A DNA stretch of 64,000 bases from Actinocorallia herbida (GCF_003751225.1 NZ_RJKE01000001.1:7316001-7380000), one strand, 5' to 3'; shown: positions 17,702-26,491, counted from the first letter of the stretch. Notes: generated by a model not told the origin, from the letters alone. A program made the numbers and translations.

Positions 17702-19202
17702 GTTGCTCCCAGTCCGATACCTCCGCCAGGTATCGGGCGAACTCGGCGCGCTTGAGGTGGACGTACCAGTTGACGACGTCGTCGCCGAGGGCACGGCGGA
17801 ACAGGGCGGAGGCGTCCAAGGCGTCGACGGCGTGGCCCAGGGTGCTCGGCAGGCGGACGGCCTCGTCGGCGTAGGGGGATTCGGTCGGCTCGCCGGGCGA
17901 GGTCTTGCGGTCCAGGCCGTCCAGGCCGCTGACGAGCTGGGACACGAGGTACAGGTACGGGTTCGCGGCGGGCTCGCCGGACCGGTTCTCCAGATGGGCG
18001 TTGGGGTCGCCGCCCGTCCCGACGACGCGGACCATCGCGCCCTTGTTGTCCAGGCCCCACAGGATCCGGTCGGGCGCGAGCGAGAACGGCTGGTAGCGCT
18101 TGTATCCGTTGACGGTCGGGGTGGTGAACGCGGCGGCGGCCGTCGCGTGCTCCAGGAGACCGCCGAGGTAGTGCAGTCCGTCGTCTGACAGGACCCGAGA
18201 CGAGTCGGCGGAGGCGAAGACCGGCTCCCCCGTGGAGAGGCTCCACATCGACTGGTGCAGGTGCCATCCGGTCGAGGCGGTCTCGGCGCCCTGCGGCCGG
18301 GACATGAACGTCGCGTGCAGGCCGAGGCGGCGGCAGATCTGCCGGATCGCGGTCCGCGCGAGCACCACCTGGTCGGCGACGAGCGCGGCGTCGCCCGCGT
18401 CGAGGGTGATCTCGAACTGGCTCGGGCCGAACTCCAGCTCGACCGAGCGCAGCGGCAGGTCGAGCCGGACGAGCCCGTCGTGCAGGGCGCGCACGAGCCC
18501 GTCATGGCCGTCGAGCGCCTCGACGTGCAGGAGCTGGGAGCCGGGGGTGAGCGGCCGCACGGCGGTGGCCGCGCCCGGTCGGCCGGGCCTGCCGACGCTC
18601 GCGGTGTCCATCCCGTCGGCGGCGCGGGCGAAGACGTGGAACTCCAGCTCGGGCCCGACGGTGAGGGCGAGGTCCCGGTCGGCGAGCGCGGCGAGCCGGC
18701 GCCGGAGCATGCCGCGCGTGCAGTACGGGACGGCTCCACCGTCGGGGTAGCGGAGGTCGGCGAGGAGCAGGCCGGTCCGCTCCGACCAGGGCAGCACCCG
18801 GAACGTCTCCGGGTCGGGCACGAGCACGACGTCGCCCGCGCCCGCGAATCCGGCGTACCCATCGAGTTCCAGCGCCCCGAACACCGCGAACGATGACTTT
18901 CCGGACGGGTCCTTGAGCAGCAGCGACGACGGCGCCGTCAGCCCGTTCTTGAGCACGCCGGGCAGCGCCGGACGGGTGATCGCCTTGCCGCGCAGCACCC
19001 CGTGCTGGTCGACGAAGCACACCCGGACGAGGTCGATGCCGAGTTCGTCGACGACCCTGCGCATCTGGGCGGCGGCCGCGTACTGCGCGTCGCTCCACAG
19101 CCCGTGCCGCTCGACGAACCCGCCGCTCCCCCACGCCAGGGAGGGCATCGCCACACGTCCGCCGCCGCCTTCCGCGACCGGCCTTTCGTCCACATTACGC
19201 AT
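17679..19202 (-). CDS. Glutamine-synthetase-like gamma-glutamyl ligase
   Basis: 507 residues from ATG 19202, which overlaps the end of the Rieske gene. Glutamine synthetase fold: LGIDLVRVCFVDQHGVLRGKAI at the beta-Grasp N-terminus, metal-binding GPELEFHVF and VELEFGPSQFEITL, STGWHLHQSM (ammonia/ATP region), and KRYQPFSLAPDRILWG followed by DNKGAMVRV, where ordinary GlnA has a DNRSA-type segment. The changes and the operon with a Rieske oxygenase suggest an enzyme that joins glutamate to an amine, as in PuuA or the GS-like proteins of aniline and isopropylamine pathways, rather than the housekeeping enzyme. Its substrate is not known. Confidence 0.85.
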   Translation of the reverse strand: MRNVDERPVAEGGGGRVAMPSLAWGSGGFVERHGLWSDAQYAAAAQMRRVVDELGIDLVRVCFVDQHGVLRGKAITRPALPGVLKNGLTAPSSLLLKDPSGKSSFAVFGALELDGYAGFAGAGDVVLVPDPETFRVLPWSERTGLLLADLRYPDGGAVPYCTRGMLRRRLAALADRDLALTVGPELEFHVFARAADGMDTASVGRPGRPGAATAVRPLTPGSQLLHVEALDGHDGLVRALHDGLVRLDLPLRSVELEFGPSQFEITLDAGDAALVADQVVLARTAIRQICRRLGLHATFMSRPQGAETASTGWHLHQSMWSLSTGEPVFASADSSRVLSDDGLHYLGGLLEHATAAAAFTTPTVNGYKRYQPFSLAPDRILWGLDNKGAMVRVVGTGGDPNAHLENRSGEPAANPYLYLVSQLVSGLDGLDRKTSPGEPTESPYADEAVRLPSTLGHAVDALDASALFRRALGDDVVNWYVHLKRAEFARYLAEVSDWEQREYFDLL

Positions 19203-20526
19203 CGGCGGGAACCTCATCCGAGGAGGCCCACGGAGAGGCGGCGCGCCGGGCGGCATCGTGAGGCAGCCACTTGCCTTCCCACCCCTCGGAAGCACTCACC
19301 ATGTCCACCGCGACGGGTCCGGTAAGACGGGCCGCGGAAGCGGCGTCCAAGGCTTGGGCCGGAAGCGGGTTGCCCGACTCGAACGCGTCCAGCGCCTTCA
19401 GCAGCAGCCGCCGGTTCGCGGTGACGGCCCGGTCGGACACCCCGAGCCGCTCGACGGTCCGGTCCTGGATCGCGCCCATGCTCTCCACCGCCCACTGGTC
19501 GTGCACGTTGATGTCGAGGCCCATGCCGGTGTAGGTGAGGTCGCGCTGCTCGGCCGGGTCGAAGCCCCAGTCGTTCGCCCTGTTGCGGATCGGCCGGTAG
19601 TCCGGGAGCGTCACCTCCTTCAGCCGCTGGGCGAGAAGGGTCTCCTTGTCCGTCTTCTCGGCGAAGTCATAGAAGATCATGTACCAGTAGTGGCTGGTGT
19701 CGTCGATCGGCACGTGCCACTGGACGAAGACCTTGCTGTTCCCGAAGGGCACCACGAACGCGTTGGGGAACAGCAGGTTCGTCACCCGGACGTGGTTGAT
19801 CTCCTCCGTGAGCCGCCGCACCGCGAAGACGCGCAGCCCGTGCTCGGCGGACTCGACCTCGATGTCCGGACGGTAATGGTCGCCGACCAGCTTCGAGAGC
19901 CTCTGCCCCGTCCCGTCGACCTCTTCGCTGAACTGCTGCCCGTACACCTCGCGCGGGTCGTCTCCGACGAACCTGTGCAGGAACGACACATGGCTCGGGT
20001 CGATGCCGCCCTCGACGCCCTGGAGCCAGTTGCACTCCCACAGGCCCTTGAAGGCGAAGGTGTACTCGTCGGGGGCGGTGAAGCAGTCCCACGCGGGGAA
20101 GGGCGGGGGGTCGCCCGCGCCGAGATAGGCGAAGACGATGCCGTTGCGCTCCTCGCAGGGGTAGCTGCGGATGCGGATCTTGTCGGCGAAGCCGCTGCGC
20201 GGGGGCTCGGCGGGCTGTTCCAGGCAGCGTCCGTCGGGGCCGTAGAGCCAGCCGTGGTACAGGCAGCGCAGGCCGCCGTCCTCCAGGCGTCCGTAAGACA
20301 GGTCGACGCCTCGGTGCGCGCAGAACCTGCTGATCAGACCCCACGTGCCGTCGTCGTTGCGGAACAGGACGAGATCCTCGCCCATCAACCGGACCGCCTT
20401 GACGGGCCGGTCCTCCGGCATCTCCGAGACCAGCGCGGCGGGCTGCCAGTAGGCCCGCATGAGGCGGCCCAGCGGCGTGTCCGGACCGGTTCGGGTGAGC
20501 TTCACATTGTCCTCGTGCTTCAGCAC
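19195..20526 (-). CDS. Rieske non-haem iron oxygenase, phthalate-dioxygenase-like catalytic subunit
   Basis: 443 residues from GTG 20526, with GAAGGGG 6 nt upstream. The Rieske [2Fe-2S] ligands are CAHRG and CLYHGW; the mononuclear iron site is in GGIDPSHVSFLHRF (D-x2-H-x4-H). The sequence resembles the LigXa/phthalate 4,5-dioxygenase branch, whose members O- or N-demethylate or hydroxylate ring compounds. No ferredoxin or reductase gene is nearby, so electrons must come from a partner encoded elsewhere. It shares an operon with the GS-like ligase; the FadR-type operator at 20596-20607 is about 70 bp upstream. Confidence 0.92.
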   Translation of the reverse strand: MLKHEDNVKLTRTGPDTPLGRLMRAYWQPAALVSEMPEDRPVKAVRLMGEDLVLFRNDDGTWGLISRFCAHRGVDLSYGRLEDGGLRCLYHGWLYGPDGRCLEQPAEPPRSGFADKIRIRSYPCEERNGIVFAYLGAGDPPPFPAWDCFTAPDEYTFAFKGLWECNWLQGVEGGIDPSHVSFLHRFVGDDPREVYGQQFSEEVDGTGQRLSKLVGDHYRPDIEVESAEHGLRVFAVRRLTEEINHVRVTNLLFPNAFVVPFGNSKVFVQWHVPIDDTSHYWYMIFYDFAEKTDKETLLAQRLKEVTLPDYRPIRNRANDWGFDPAEQRDLTYTGMGLDINVHDQWAVESMGAIQDRTVERLGVSDRAVTANRRLLLKALDAFESGNPLPAQALDAASAARLTGPVAVDMVSASEGWEGKWLPHDAARRAASPWASSDEVPADA

Positions 20527-20595
20527 GGCAGGCCCCTTCCGGCTCGGATGCTCTGACGATCCCAAATATCTCACCATGGATCTCAGAATCGCAAG

Positions 20596-20607
20596 TTTGG
20601 ATCCAAT
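20596..20607. promoter_or_regulatory. TTGGATCCAA-type operator (Rieske/GntR region)
   Basis: TTTGGATCCAAT, with the core TTGGATCCAA a perfect 10-bp palindrome at 20597-20606. It stands about 70 bp upstream of the Rieske start. The same core recurs before other operons of this cluster. Confidence 0.7.
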
Positions 20608-21060
20608 ATCGGGAGGATGTGGCTGATACGAGTCATCCGATCACCGAATTCGTACCGCAAGCATGGACGGCGGTACAATCTTGGGCCCCCGGGCCGATTC
20701 CAGACCAAGACCGCCGCTTCCCCGGGTGCCACCTGCGGGAACATCGGCGTGCCGGACGCGCCGCCCCGAACCCGTCACGTCCGAAACCCGAGGACGCACC
20801 GGGCCGTATTCGGGGCGGCGGTCCCGCACACGGAGCCCGGAACGCACCGGGACGGGTCCCGGACATCCGGAACCGCCCTTCGCATCGCGCGTCCCGCACG
20901 CACCCGTCGCCGCCCGAGGAAGATCCTCACTTTCGAATCCCAAACAAGTCTTTCAGGATCCCAAATCCCCGGCTTTCGGCCCCAGGTGGTCCGAATCCCC
21001 CCGGCAGGGCGCGGAGACGCGTCCAGGACGGCTTGGTATCATCGTCCCAGAAGCGATTTC

Positions 21061-21070
21061 TTGGATCCAT
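21061..21070. promoter_or_regulatory. TTGGATCCAT operator upstream of the GntR regulator gene
   Basis: One base away from the perfect TTGGATCCAA palindrome, 65 bp upstream of the regulator's GTG. A related TTGGTATCAT lies 28 bp further upstream. Suggests autoregulation. Confidence 0.6.
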
Positions 21071-21134
21071 GCGACTCGCTCCGAGGCCGGTACCGCGGCG
21101 CGGGGGCGGGCCGCCCTCCGAAAGGTCCCCAACC

Positions 21135-21848
21135 GTGGACTCCGACGCGACCTCCCTGGGCCGCAGCGCCCTGGTGGACGAGACCGCCGCCGCGATCCGC
21201 GCCCGCATCATGTCGGGCGAGATCCCCATCGGCGCGCAGCTCCGCCAGGCCGAACTCGCGGCACAGCTCGGCATCAGCCGCACCCCCATCCGCGAGGCGC
21301 TCCGCCAGCTCCAGGCCGGCGGGCTCATCGAGGTGCTGCCCCGGCGCGGCGCGGTCGTGCGCGTCCCGTCCCCCTGGGAGGTGCGCGAGGCCTACGAGGT
21401 GCGCGCCGAACTCGAGGGCCTGGCCGCCGAGCGGGCCGTCCGCCGCGTCACCCGCACCCTGCTCGACGAGCTGCGCGCCACCAACGAGGTGCTGCGCGCC
21501 AACGACCGCCCGGCCGAGCCGCCGCGCCCCGGCGAGCCGATGTCGCCGACCACGGTCGCCAACGACCGCTTCCACACCCTGATCCACGAGATCGCGGGCA
21601 ACGACCGCCTCACCCGCACCATCCGCGAGATCAACGAGGCCTTCCCCCGCAACGTCTCCGCCAACGTCCTCCAGGACGACCACCGCCACCAGGCCGACAA
21701 CCTCCACGAACACGAGCGCATCGTCGCCGCCCTCGAATCCGAGGACCCCAAACTGGCCCGCCGCGAAATGCGCGACCACGTCCTCGCCGCCGGCGAGCAA
21801 CTGGCCCGCTGGTACGAACGCCGCACCGCCACGGTCTTCCGCGGCTGA
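21135..21848 (+). CDS. GntR-family transcriptional regulator, FadR/VanR (FCD) subfamily
   Basis: 237 residues from GTG 21135; longer upstream readings have no conserved sequence. The winged helix lies at about 10-75: AAAIRARIMSGEIPIGAQL, AELAAQLGISRTPIREALRQL and a wing LPRRGAVVRV. The rest is a helical FCD ligand-binding domain with NDRFHTLIHEIAGN (metal-binding His and Asp) and EHERIVAALES. FadR-type regulators are usually released from DNA by a pathway acid. The AT-rich palindromes around it and around the genes up to 38.4 kb are its probable operators; TTGGATCCAA closely resembles the operator type reported for VanR. Confidence 0.93.
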   Translation: MDSDATSLGRSALVDETAAAIRARIMSGEIPIGAQLRQAELAAQLGISRTPIREALRQLQAGGLIEVLPRRGAVVRVPSPWEVREAYEVRAELEGLAAERAVRRVTRTLLDELRATNEVLRANDRPAEPPRPGEPMSPTTVANDRFHTLIHEIAGNDRLTRTIREINEAFPRNVSANVLQDDHRHQADNLHEHERIVAALESEDPKLARREMRDHVLAAGEQLARWYERRTATVFRG

Positions 21849-21858
21849 CCCCTCCCCC

Positions 21859-21891
21859 GAAAGCGCCCGCCCTCCCCGGCCGGGCGCTTTC
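21859..21891 (+). terminator. Terminator of the GntR gene
   Basis: Perfect 11-bp arms GAAAGCGCCCG and CGGGCGCTTTC with an 11-nt loop, 10 bp after the stop codon. Confidence 0.75.
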
Positions 21892-21930
21892 ACGTTCCGC
21901 TCAACGGACGAGCCGAAGGCGCGGGCCGGC

Positions 21931-22086
21931 TCAGGAGCGCGTGGCCGAGGGGCGCAGCGCGCGTTCCGAGATCCGGGCGGCCGCCCAGGCCGGCCTCAGC
22001 CGGCCGAACACAAAGGTCTGGACGGCGTTCATCCGGCCGTCGACGACGGCCGGGACGCGTCCGCGCAGGGCGGCGAACACGCGCGG
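21931..22086 (-). pseudogene. Possible 3' remnant of a gene, next to the mobile element
   Basis: About 51 codons ending at 21931 read as RVFAALRGRVPAVV, MNAVQTFVFGRLRPAWAAARI and a basic tail. This has a normal amino acid composition and resembles the C-terminal tail of a short-chain dehydrogenase, whereas the reading upstream (into 22087-22300) looks like noise. If real it is a fragment left by a deletion beside the element. The family call is weak. Confidence 0.25.
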
Positions 22087-22121
22087 AGCAAGGCCCGGCC
22101 TCGAGGCCGGGCCTTGCTCCG
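22084..22121. repeat. Perfect 38-bp palindrome
   Basis: Nineteen bases on each side of the centre (22102/22103) pair without mismatch; the left arm begins CGGAGCAAGG and the centre is CCTCGAGG. It could form a long hairpin on either strand. It lies just left of the TnpB-like element, so it may be a terminator, an element-associated hairpin or a recombination target. Confidence 0.6.
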
Positions 22122-22151
22122 ATGCGGGGTATTGAACTGTTGCCCGCTGAG

Positions 22152-23993
22152 TGTTCAGGAGTGTTCGGAAGCGCCCACAAGGTCGTATCCGTGGTGTCCG
22201 TGGTGCTGGTGGTGCTGGTCGTCGTGTCTCCTGGTCGGGGTGTGGCCGCTGGTTCCGGCAGCATGGCGTGGACTGTGTGTTGTCCGATTCCCCGGACATG
22301 ACCCTGACATCGGGAGTAGGTTCTCATCCGATCACATTCGGTGACTTCGGCCAGGTGAAGGGGGTCGTCTGCTGTGGGTGGGTCGATGCCGCTGCGGTCG
22401 ATGGCCGCGCCGTTTCTGGTTGCGGAGGCCTGCGGGGTGTCGGTGCGGACCCGCCTGAAAGACCTCACCGCGGCCGACGAGGAGGTGTTGCGCCGGGTCG
22501 GCGCACATCTGGGATCGCTGGCGTCCCAGGACCTCAAGGCGCGCTGCGGTGACGGGCTTGGCCACAGCGCACAGCGGTGGGCGGAGCGCAAGCGGGAGTT
22601 GACCGGGGGATCGTCATCGAGGTGGGCGGGCGCGATCACCAAGGCCTCCCACGATCAGTGGGCGCTGGCCCGCCGCTCCCAGACCGCCCACATCACGACC
22701 CTCGACACCGCCATCACCACGATCAGCCACCGTCTCGCCCTGCCGGTCGGGCAGAAAGGCGCTCGGGGTGTGCCGGGCGGGTACCGGTCGGCTATGGAGT
22801 GGTTCGGGAAGTCCCGTCGCCTGAGGGTGCTGAAGCAGCGCCGGCAGCAGGTCGCAGCGGACCGGGCCGGGGGCAGGGTGCGCGTCGTGCGGGGCGGAAA
22901 GAGCCTTGCTCGTGGCCGGCATCAACTGGAGGCCGCCAGGATGAGTGAGAAGCAGTGGCGGGAGCGGTGGGAGGCGGCCCGCTGGTTCCTGTCCGCCGAC
23001 GGTGAGACCGGCAAGCGGTACGGCAACGAGACCCTGCGCGTCACTCCCGATGGGCAGGTGTCGATCAAACTGCCCACCCCCCTGGCCGGTCTCGCCAACG
23101 CCCCCCACGGCCGGTACACGCTGGCCGCCCGCGCCTGCTTCGCCCATCGGGGCCGGGAGTGGGCGGACCGGGTCGAGGCGGACCGGGCGGTGGCCTACCG
23201 CATCCACCTGGACCCCGCACGGGGCCGCTGGTACGTGGACGCATCCTGGCAGCGGACGCCCGTGCAGACGATCCCGCTGGAGGCCGCTCTGGCTGCTGGT
23301 GTGGTCGGGGTCGACACCAATGCCGACCACCTCGCCGCCTGGCACCTCGACACGCACGGCAACCCGATCGGCAGGCCCCGCCGGTTCTTCTACGACCTGT
23401 CGGGCAGCGCCTCTCATCGGGACGCGCAGCTCCGCCACGCCCTCACCCGGCTCCTGCACTGGGCGCGCCGTCTCGGTGTCGCGGCGATCGCCATCGAGGA
23501 TCTCGACTTCGGTGACGTCAAGTCCCGCGAGAGGCACGGCGGGCGGCGTCTGCGCCGGGTCGTTCACGGGATCCCGACGGGCCGGCTGAAGGCCCGGCTG
23601 GTGTCGATGGCCGCTGAGCAGGGGATCGCGTTGGTGGCGGTGGATGCGGCTTACACCAGCCGGTGGGGAGCGCGGTATTGGCAGCAGGCCACCAGCACAC
23701 GCAAGACCAAGACCAGCCGTCATGAGGCCGCGAGCCTCGTGATCGGACGGCGCGCCCAGGGCCATGGCGCCCGGCGTCGGACGGCACCGCCCCCGCATCA
23801 CCGGAGTGATGATGCGGGGCATCGGACCGCCCAGGCCCGGCACCACGACCCCGGACGTGAGGAACCCCGCCCGGCCCGGACCGGAGGGCGGACACGATCC
23901 GCCGCTCCACCGGGCGCGTGAAAGCGAGGGGGCCAGTCTGTCCAGCACCGTTCGGGACAGACGCACTGATCCCAGGGGGAACACTCCTGGACA
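22152..23993 (+). mobile_element. TnpB-only mobile element (IS605/IS1341-like) with short inverted ends
   Basis: A 15-bp sequence TGTTCAGGAGTGTTC at 22152-22166 recurs inverted with one change at 23979-23993, flanking a single TnpB-like gene. No TnpA gene is present, so the element cannot move by itself. It splits the regulator/Rieske part of the catabolic cluster from the flavoenzyme operon; the right end is only 22 bp from the flavoenzyme stop. Boundaries are inferred from the repeats; no target duplication was identified. The 3' end may also carry a guide-RNA scaffold, as in other TnpB elements. Confidence 0.55.
22374..23921 (+). CDS. TnpB-like protein (IS605 OrfB family), zinc ribbon apparently lost
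   Basis: 515 residues from GTG 22374 with AAGGGGG upstream. The RuvC-like core is visible: VVGVDTNADHLAAW (first Asp), AIAIEDLDFGDV (catalytic Glu), and the late AYTSRWGARYW segment. In ordinary TnpB the last is followed by a CxxC zinc ribbon and a DxxNAA motif; here neither is seen, and TSRHEAASLVIGRRAQG stands in its place. This form is known among actinobacterial TnpB-related proteins. TnpB proteins are RNA-guided DNA nucleases that favour element retention; whether this variant still cuts is uncertain. The Arg/Pro-rich end (about 470-515) looks like readthrough. Confidence 0.8.
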   Translation: MGGSMPLRSMAAPFLVAEACGVSVRTRLKDLTAADEEVLRRVGAHLGSLASQDLKARCGDGLGHSAQRWAERKRELTGGSSSRWAGAITKASHDQWALARRSQTAHITTLDTAITTISHRLALPVGQKGARGVPGGYRSAMEWFGKSRRLRVLKQRRQQVAADRAGGRVRVVRGGKSLARGRHQLEAARMSEKQWRERWEAARWFLSADGETGKRYGNETLRVTPDGQVSIKLPTPLAGLANAPHGRYTLAARACFAHRGREWADRVEADRAVAYRIHLDPARGRWYVDASWQRTPVQTIPLEAALAAGVVGVDTNADHLAAWHLDTHGNPIGRPRRFFYDLSGSASHRDAQLRHALTRLLHWARRLGVAAIAIEDLDFGDVKSRERHGGRRLRRVVHGIPTGRLKARLVSMAAEQGIALVAVDAAYTSRWGARYWQQATSTRKTKTSRHEAASLVIGRRAQGHGARRRTAPPPHHRSDDAGHRTAQARHHDPGREEPRPARTGGRTRSAAPPGA

Positions 23994-24014
23994 GTGCTCA
24001 GGAACGGTGTGGCG

Positions 24015-25148
24015 CTACACCGGCCGCAGCATGTGGGAGGGCTGGAGGAAGGCGAGGTCGGGGCGGGGGGCGCCTTGGACGAGGTCGGCCAGGGCTTCGC
24101 CGATGGCGGGACCGAATTTGAAGGCGTGGCCGGAGCAGGCGGCGGCGACGAGGACGTGGGGGCGGGTGGGGAGGGGGCCGATGGCGAAGCGGTTGCGGGG
24201 GGCCATGGTGTAGCGGCAGGCGAGGTCTTCGGTGATGGGGCCGTCGGCGGCGGGGAGGAAGCGGCGGACCAAGGCGTGGAGGGTCTCGCGTTCCTCGGCC
24301 GTGACGGGGGCGGGCGAGGCCGCCGGGTCGTCGTCGGGGCCCAGGTCCAGGCCGACCTTGACGGCCTTGCCGTCGAAGGCGGGGATGCCGTACATGAGGC
24401 CGATGCCGGGGACGTCGACGGAGAAGCTGCCCAGCGACGGGGGTGCGAGCAGGGGCTCGTTCGCCGAGGCGACGTGGATGTTGACGATGCGGATCACGCG
24501 GAGGACGTCGGTGAACTCGGGGAGGAGGCCGGCGGTCCAGGGGCCCGCGCAGATCACGAGGTGGGCGGCCTTCGCGGAGCCCTTGGGGGTCCGCACGGTG
24601 ACGCCGGTCGCGTCGGAGGCGAACGACAGGACCGGGGTTCCGTCGTGGCGCTCGACGCCGTGGGCGCGGGCCAGGTCGGCGAGGGCCGTCAGCGAGCCGG
24701 CCGCGTCGATGACGCCCGCGTTCGGGTCGAACACGGCACCGAATTCCGGGCCCAGCGAAAGGCCGGGGAAGATCTCGGCCGCGCGCTTGAAGTCGACGGG
24801 TTCGCAGTCGGGCCCCCGCAGCCCCGCGGCCTCCTCCCCCACCGGGCGGGCGTAGAGCCCGCCCGTCCGGGTGACGAGTTCGCGGCCGGACTCGGCTTCG
24901 AGGAGGTCCCACGCCGCGTAGGCCCGGTCGACGAGCCCGTCCCACACGTCGGACGGGTAGGCCCGCCGGATCATCCGGGTCGGCCCGTGCGACGAGCCCC
25001 GCGCGTGCCCGGCCTCGAACTGCTCGAGGTGCAGCACCCGGGCCCCGCGCGCGGCGAGCCGCCATGCCGCGGACGACCCGTGCACCCCGGCCCCGACAAC
25101 GATCGCGTCGTACCCGTCGGAGGCGAACCCCTCAACTCGCTCGGACAT
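24015..25148 (-). CDS. FAD-dependent amine oxidase, monomeric sarcosine oxidase / N-methyltryptophan oxidase type
   Basis: 377 residues from ATG 25148, with GAAGG 5-6 nt upstream. The Rossmann fingerprint DAIVVGAGVHGSSAAWRLA is followed by GSSHGPTRMIRRAY, the signature of the MSOX/MTOX group. Near the C-terminus, the cysteine in LACRYTMAP aligns with the residue that covalently holds FAD in this family, and AACSGHAFKFGPAIGE is the flavin-contact loop. The enzyme would oxidise an N-methyl or secondary amine, giving the amine, an aldehyde (often formaldehyde) and H2O2. Last gene of a likely operon with the aminotransferase and aldehyde dehydrogenase, 143 bp after the former. Confidence 0.9.
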   Translation of the reverse strand: MSERVEGFASDGYDAIVVGAGVHGSSAAWRLAARGARVLHLEQFEAGHARGSSHGPTRMIRRAYPSDVWDGLVDRAYAAWDLLEAESGRELVTRTGGLYARPVGEEAAGLRGPDCEPVDFKRAAEIFPGLSLGPEFGAVFDPNAGVIDAAGSLTALADLARAHGVERHDGTPVLSFASDATGVTVRTPKGSAKAAHLVICAGPWTAGLLPEFTDVLRVIRIVNIHVASANEPLLAPPSLGSFSVDVPGIGLMYGIPAFDGKAVKVGLDLGPDDDPAASPAPVTAEERETLHALVRRFLPAADGPITEDLACRYTMAPRNRFAIGPLPTRPHVLVAAACSGHAFKFGPAIGEALADLVQGAPRPDLAFLQPSHMLRPV

Positions 25149-25291
25149 GTCCACCTTCTTCTCGACGTTCTGCTTCGGCACTGCCCGGCCCGAGCGCCAC
25201 CGCGCCCGACCCGTCACGGGGGCCGCCCGAGGCGACCCGTTCGAGCTTTCGGTCCCGGCCGCTCCGGCCCCGCTCCCGCCTGCCCCGAGGG

Positions 25292-26491
25292 TCACGGGTG
25301 GAGCGCGGCGGTCAGGGCGGTGATGTCGTCGGGGGTGTTGTACAGGTGGACGGAGGCGCGGACCACGGCGGGGAGGCCGCGGCGGGAGAGGTCCCAGCGG
25401 CCGTGGGAGGCGGGGACCGAGGTGACGTGGAGGCCGTGGCCGCGCAGGGCGCGGACGGTGTCGGCGGGGGGTTCGCCTTCGCGGACGAAGGTGACGATGC
25501 CGCCGCCCGCGGCGGGCGGATCCACGACGCGGACGCCGGGCACCTCCGCCAGACCCGTGCGGGCCAGCGAGCCCAGGGAGGCTATGTGGGCGTACACGCG
25601 GTCGGGCCCCGCGGCCTGGAGTTCCGCAAGGGCGGCGACGAGTCCTAGGCGGAGCGCGTGAGCGTGTTCCCAGGTCTCGAAGCGCCGGGCGCCGGGGGCG
25701 AGGACATAGGAGTCGTCCTCCATCCAGACCGCGCCGCGCACGTCCGGCGCGAGGGGGCGGAGACCCAGGGAAGGGTCGACCCAGAGCAGGCCGGTGCCGC
25801 GCGGGGCGCGCAGGAACTTGCGGCCGGTGCCGACCAGCAGCGTGCAGCCGAGCGCCGCGACGTCCAGCGGGAGCTGCCCGACGGACTGGGTGGCGTCCAG
25901 CAGGAACGGGACGCCCGCCTCGCGTGCGATCGCGCCGATCTCGGCGACGGGCTCGACCAGCCCGGACGAGGTGGGCACGTGCGCGGCGGTGACGAGCGCG
26001 GCCGGGGCGCGCAGCGCGGCGCGCAGCCCGGCGAGGTCGACCGCGCCGGTCTCGTCGGTGCCGACCACGTCGATCACCACGCCGTGCCGCCGCCGCAGCT
26101 CGAAAAGGTTCAGCGCCGAGCTGACATAGGTGGACGCGGTCGCGACGACCCGGTCGCCGGGCCCGAGCCGCAGCGCGTCCACGGCCCGCTGCCACGACAC
26201 CGTCGCGCTCTCGGTGAGGGCGACGTCCTCGGTCCGGCCGCCGAGCAGCGCCGCGACGAGCGCGTAAGCCGACTCGGTGTTCGGCCGGGCGGCCTCGGCC
26301 GCCTCGTAGCCGCCGATCTTGGCCTCCAGCCGCAGATGCCCGATGACGGCGTCGAGCACCGCCGTGCTCGGCAGCGACGCGCCCGCCGCGTTCAGGTGCC
26401 GCGCGTGCGCGGCCCCTGGGGTCGAGGACCGCGCGGCGGCGGACAGCGCGTCGTCGATGCCGCCCGCGACGGCGCCGGGAGACGCGGTCAC
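25292..26491 (-). CDS. PLP-dependent class V aminotransferase
   Basis: 399 residues from GTG 26491, overlapping the aldehyde dehydrogenase stop by GTGA. Fold-type I signatures: HLNAAGASLP at the N-terminus, the PLP-ring aspartate in PFLLDATQSVGQ, and the Schiff-base lysine in VGTGRKFLRAPRGTGLLWV. It resembles isopenicillin N epimerase/cysteine desulfurase-like proteins, a group that also contains lyases and kynureninase-like enzymes. Within this operon it could remove or exchange the amino group of the pathway intermediate that the dehydrogenase later oxidises. Substrate unknown. Confidence 0.88.
   Translation of the reverse strand: MTASPGAVAGGIDDALSAAARSSTPGAAHARHLNAAGASLPSTAVLDAVIGHLRLEAKIGGYEAAEAARPNTESAYALVAALLGGRTEDVALTESATVSWQRAVDALRLGPGDRVVATASTYVSSALNLFELRRRHGVVIDVVGTDETGAVDLAGLRAALRAPAALVTAAHVPTSSGLVEPVAEIGAIAREAGVPFLLDATQSVGQLPLDVAALGCTLLVGTGRKFLRAPRGTGLLWVDPSLGLRPLAPDVRGAVWMEDDSYVLAPGARRFETWEHAHALRLGLVAALAELQAAGPDRVYAHIASLGSLARTGLAEVPGVRVVDPPAAGGGIVTFVREGEPPADTVRALRGHGLHVTSVPASHGRWDLSRRGLPAVVRASVHLYNTPDDITALTAALHP

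Larger units (their letters stand above)
20527..21134. other. 608-bp divergent control region between Rieske oxygenase and GntR regulator
   Basis: No gene is convincing here. The region contains the full palindrome at 20596-20607, another at 21061-21070, and several weaker relatives: GATCCCAAATATC near 20558, ATGGATCTCAG near 20575, AGGATCCCAAAT near 20955 and TTGGTATCAT near 21033. This is the densest group of such motifs in the window and fits autoregulation by the regulator. Confidence 0.5.

Noticed and set aside
20619-21134. N-terminal extension of the GntR regulator by about 170 residues
   Set aside because: Low-complexity, unconserved and covers the operator region; the GTG at 21135 starts directly before the winged helix.
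21890-22642. Long minus-strand reading through the left end of the TnpB element
   Set aside because: Only its last 50 codons look like protein; the rest is antisense to the element and of unlikely composition.
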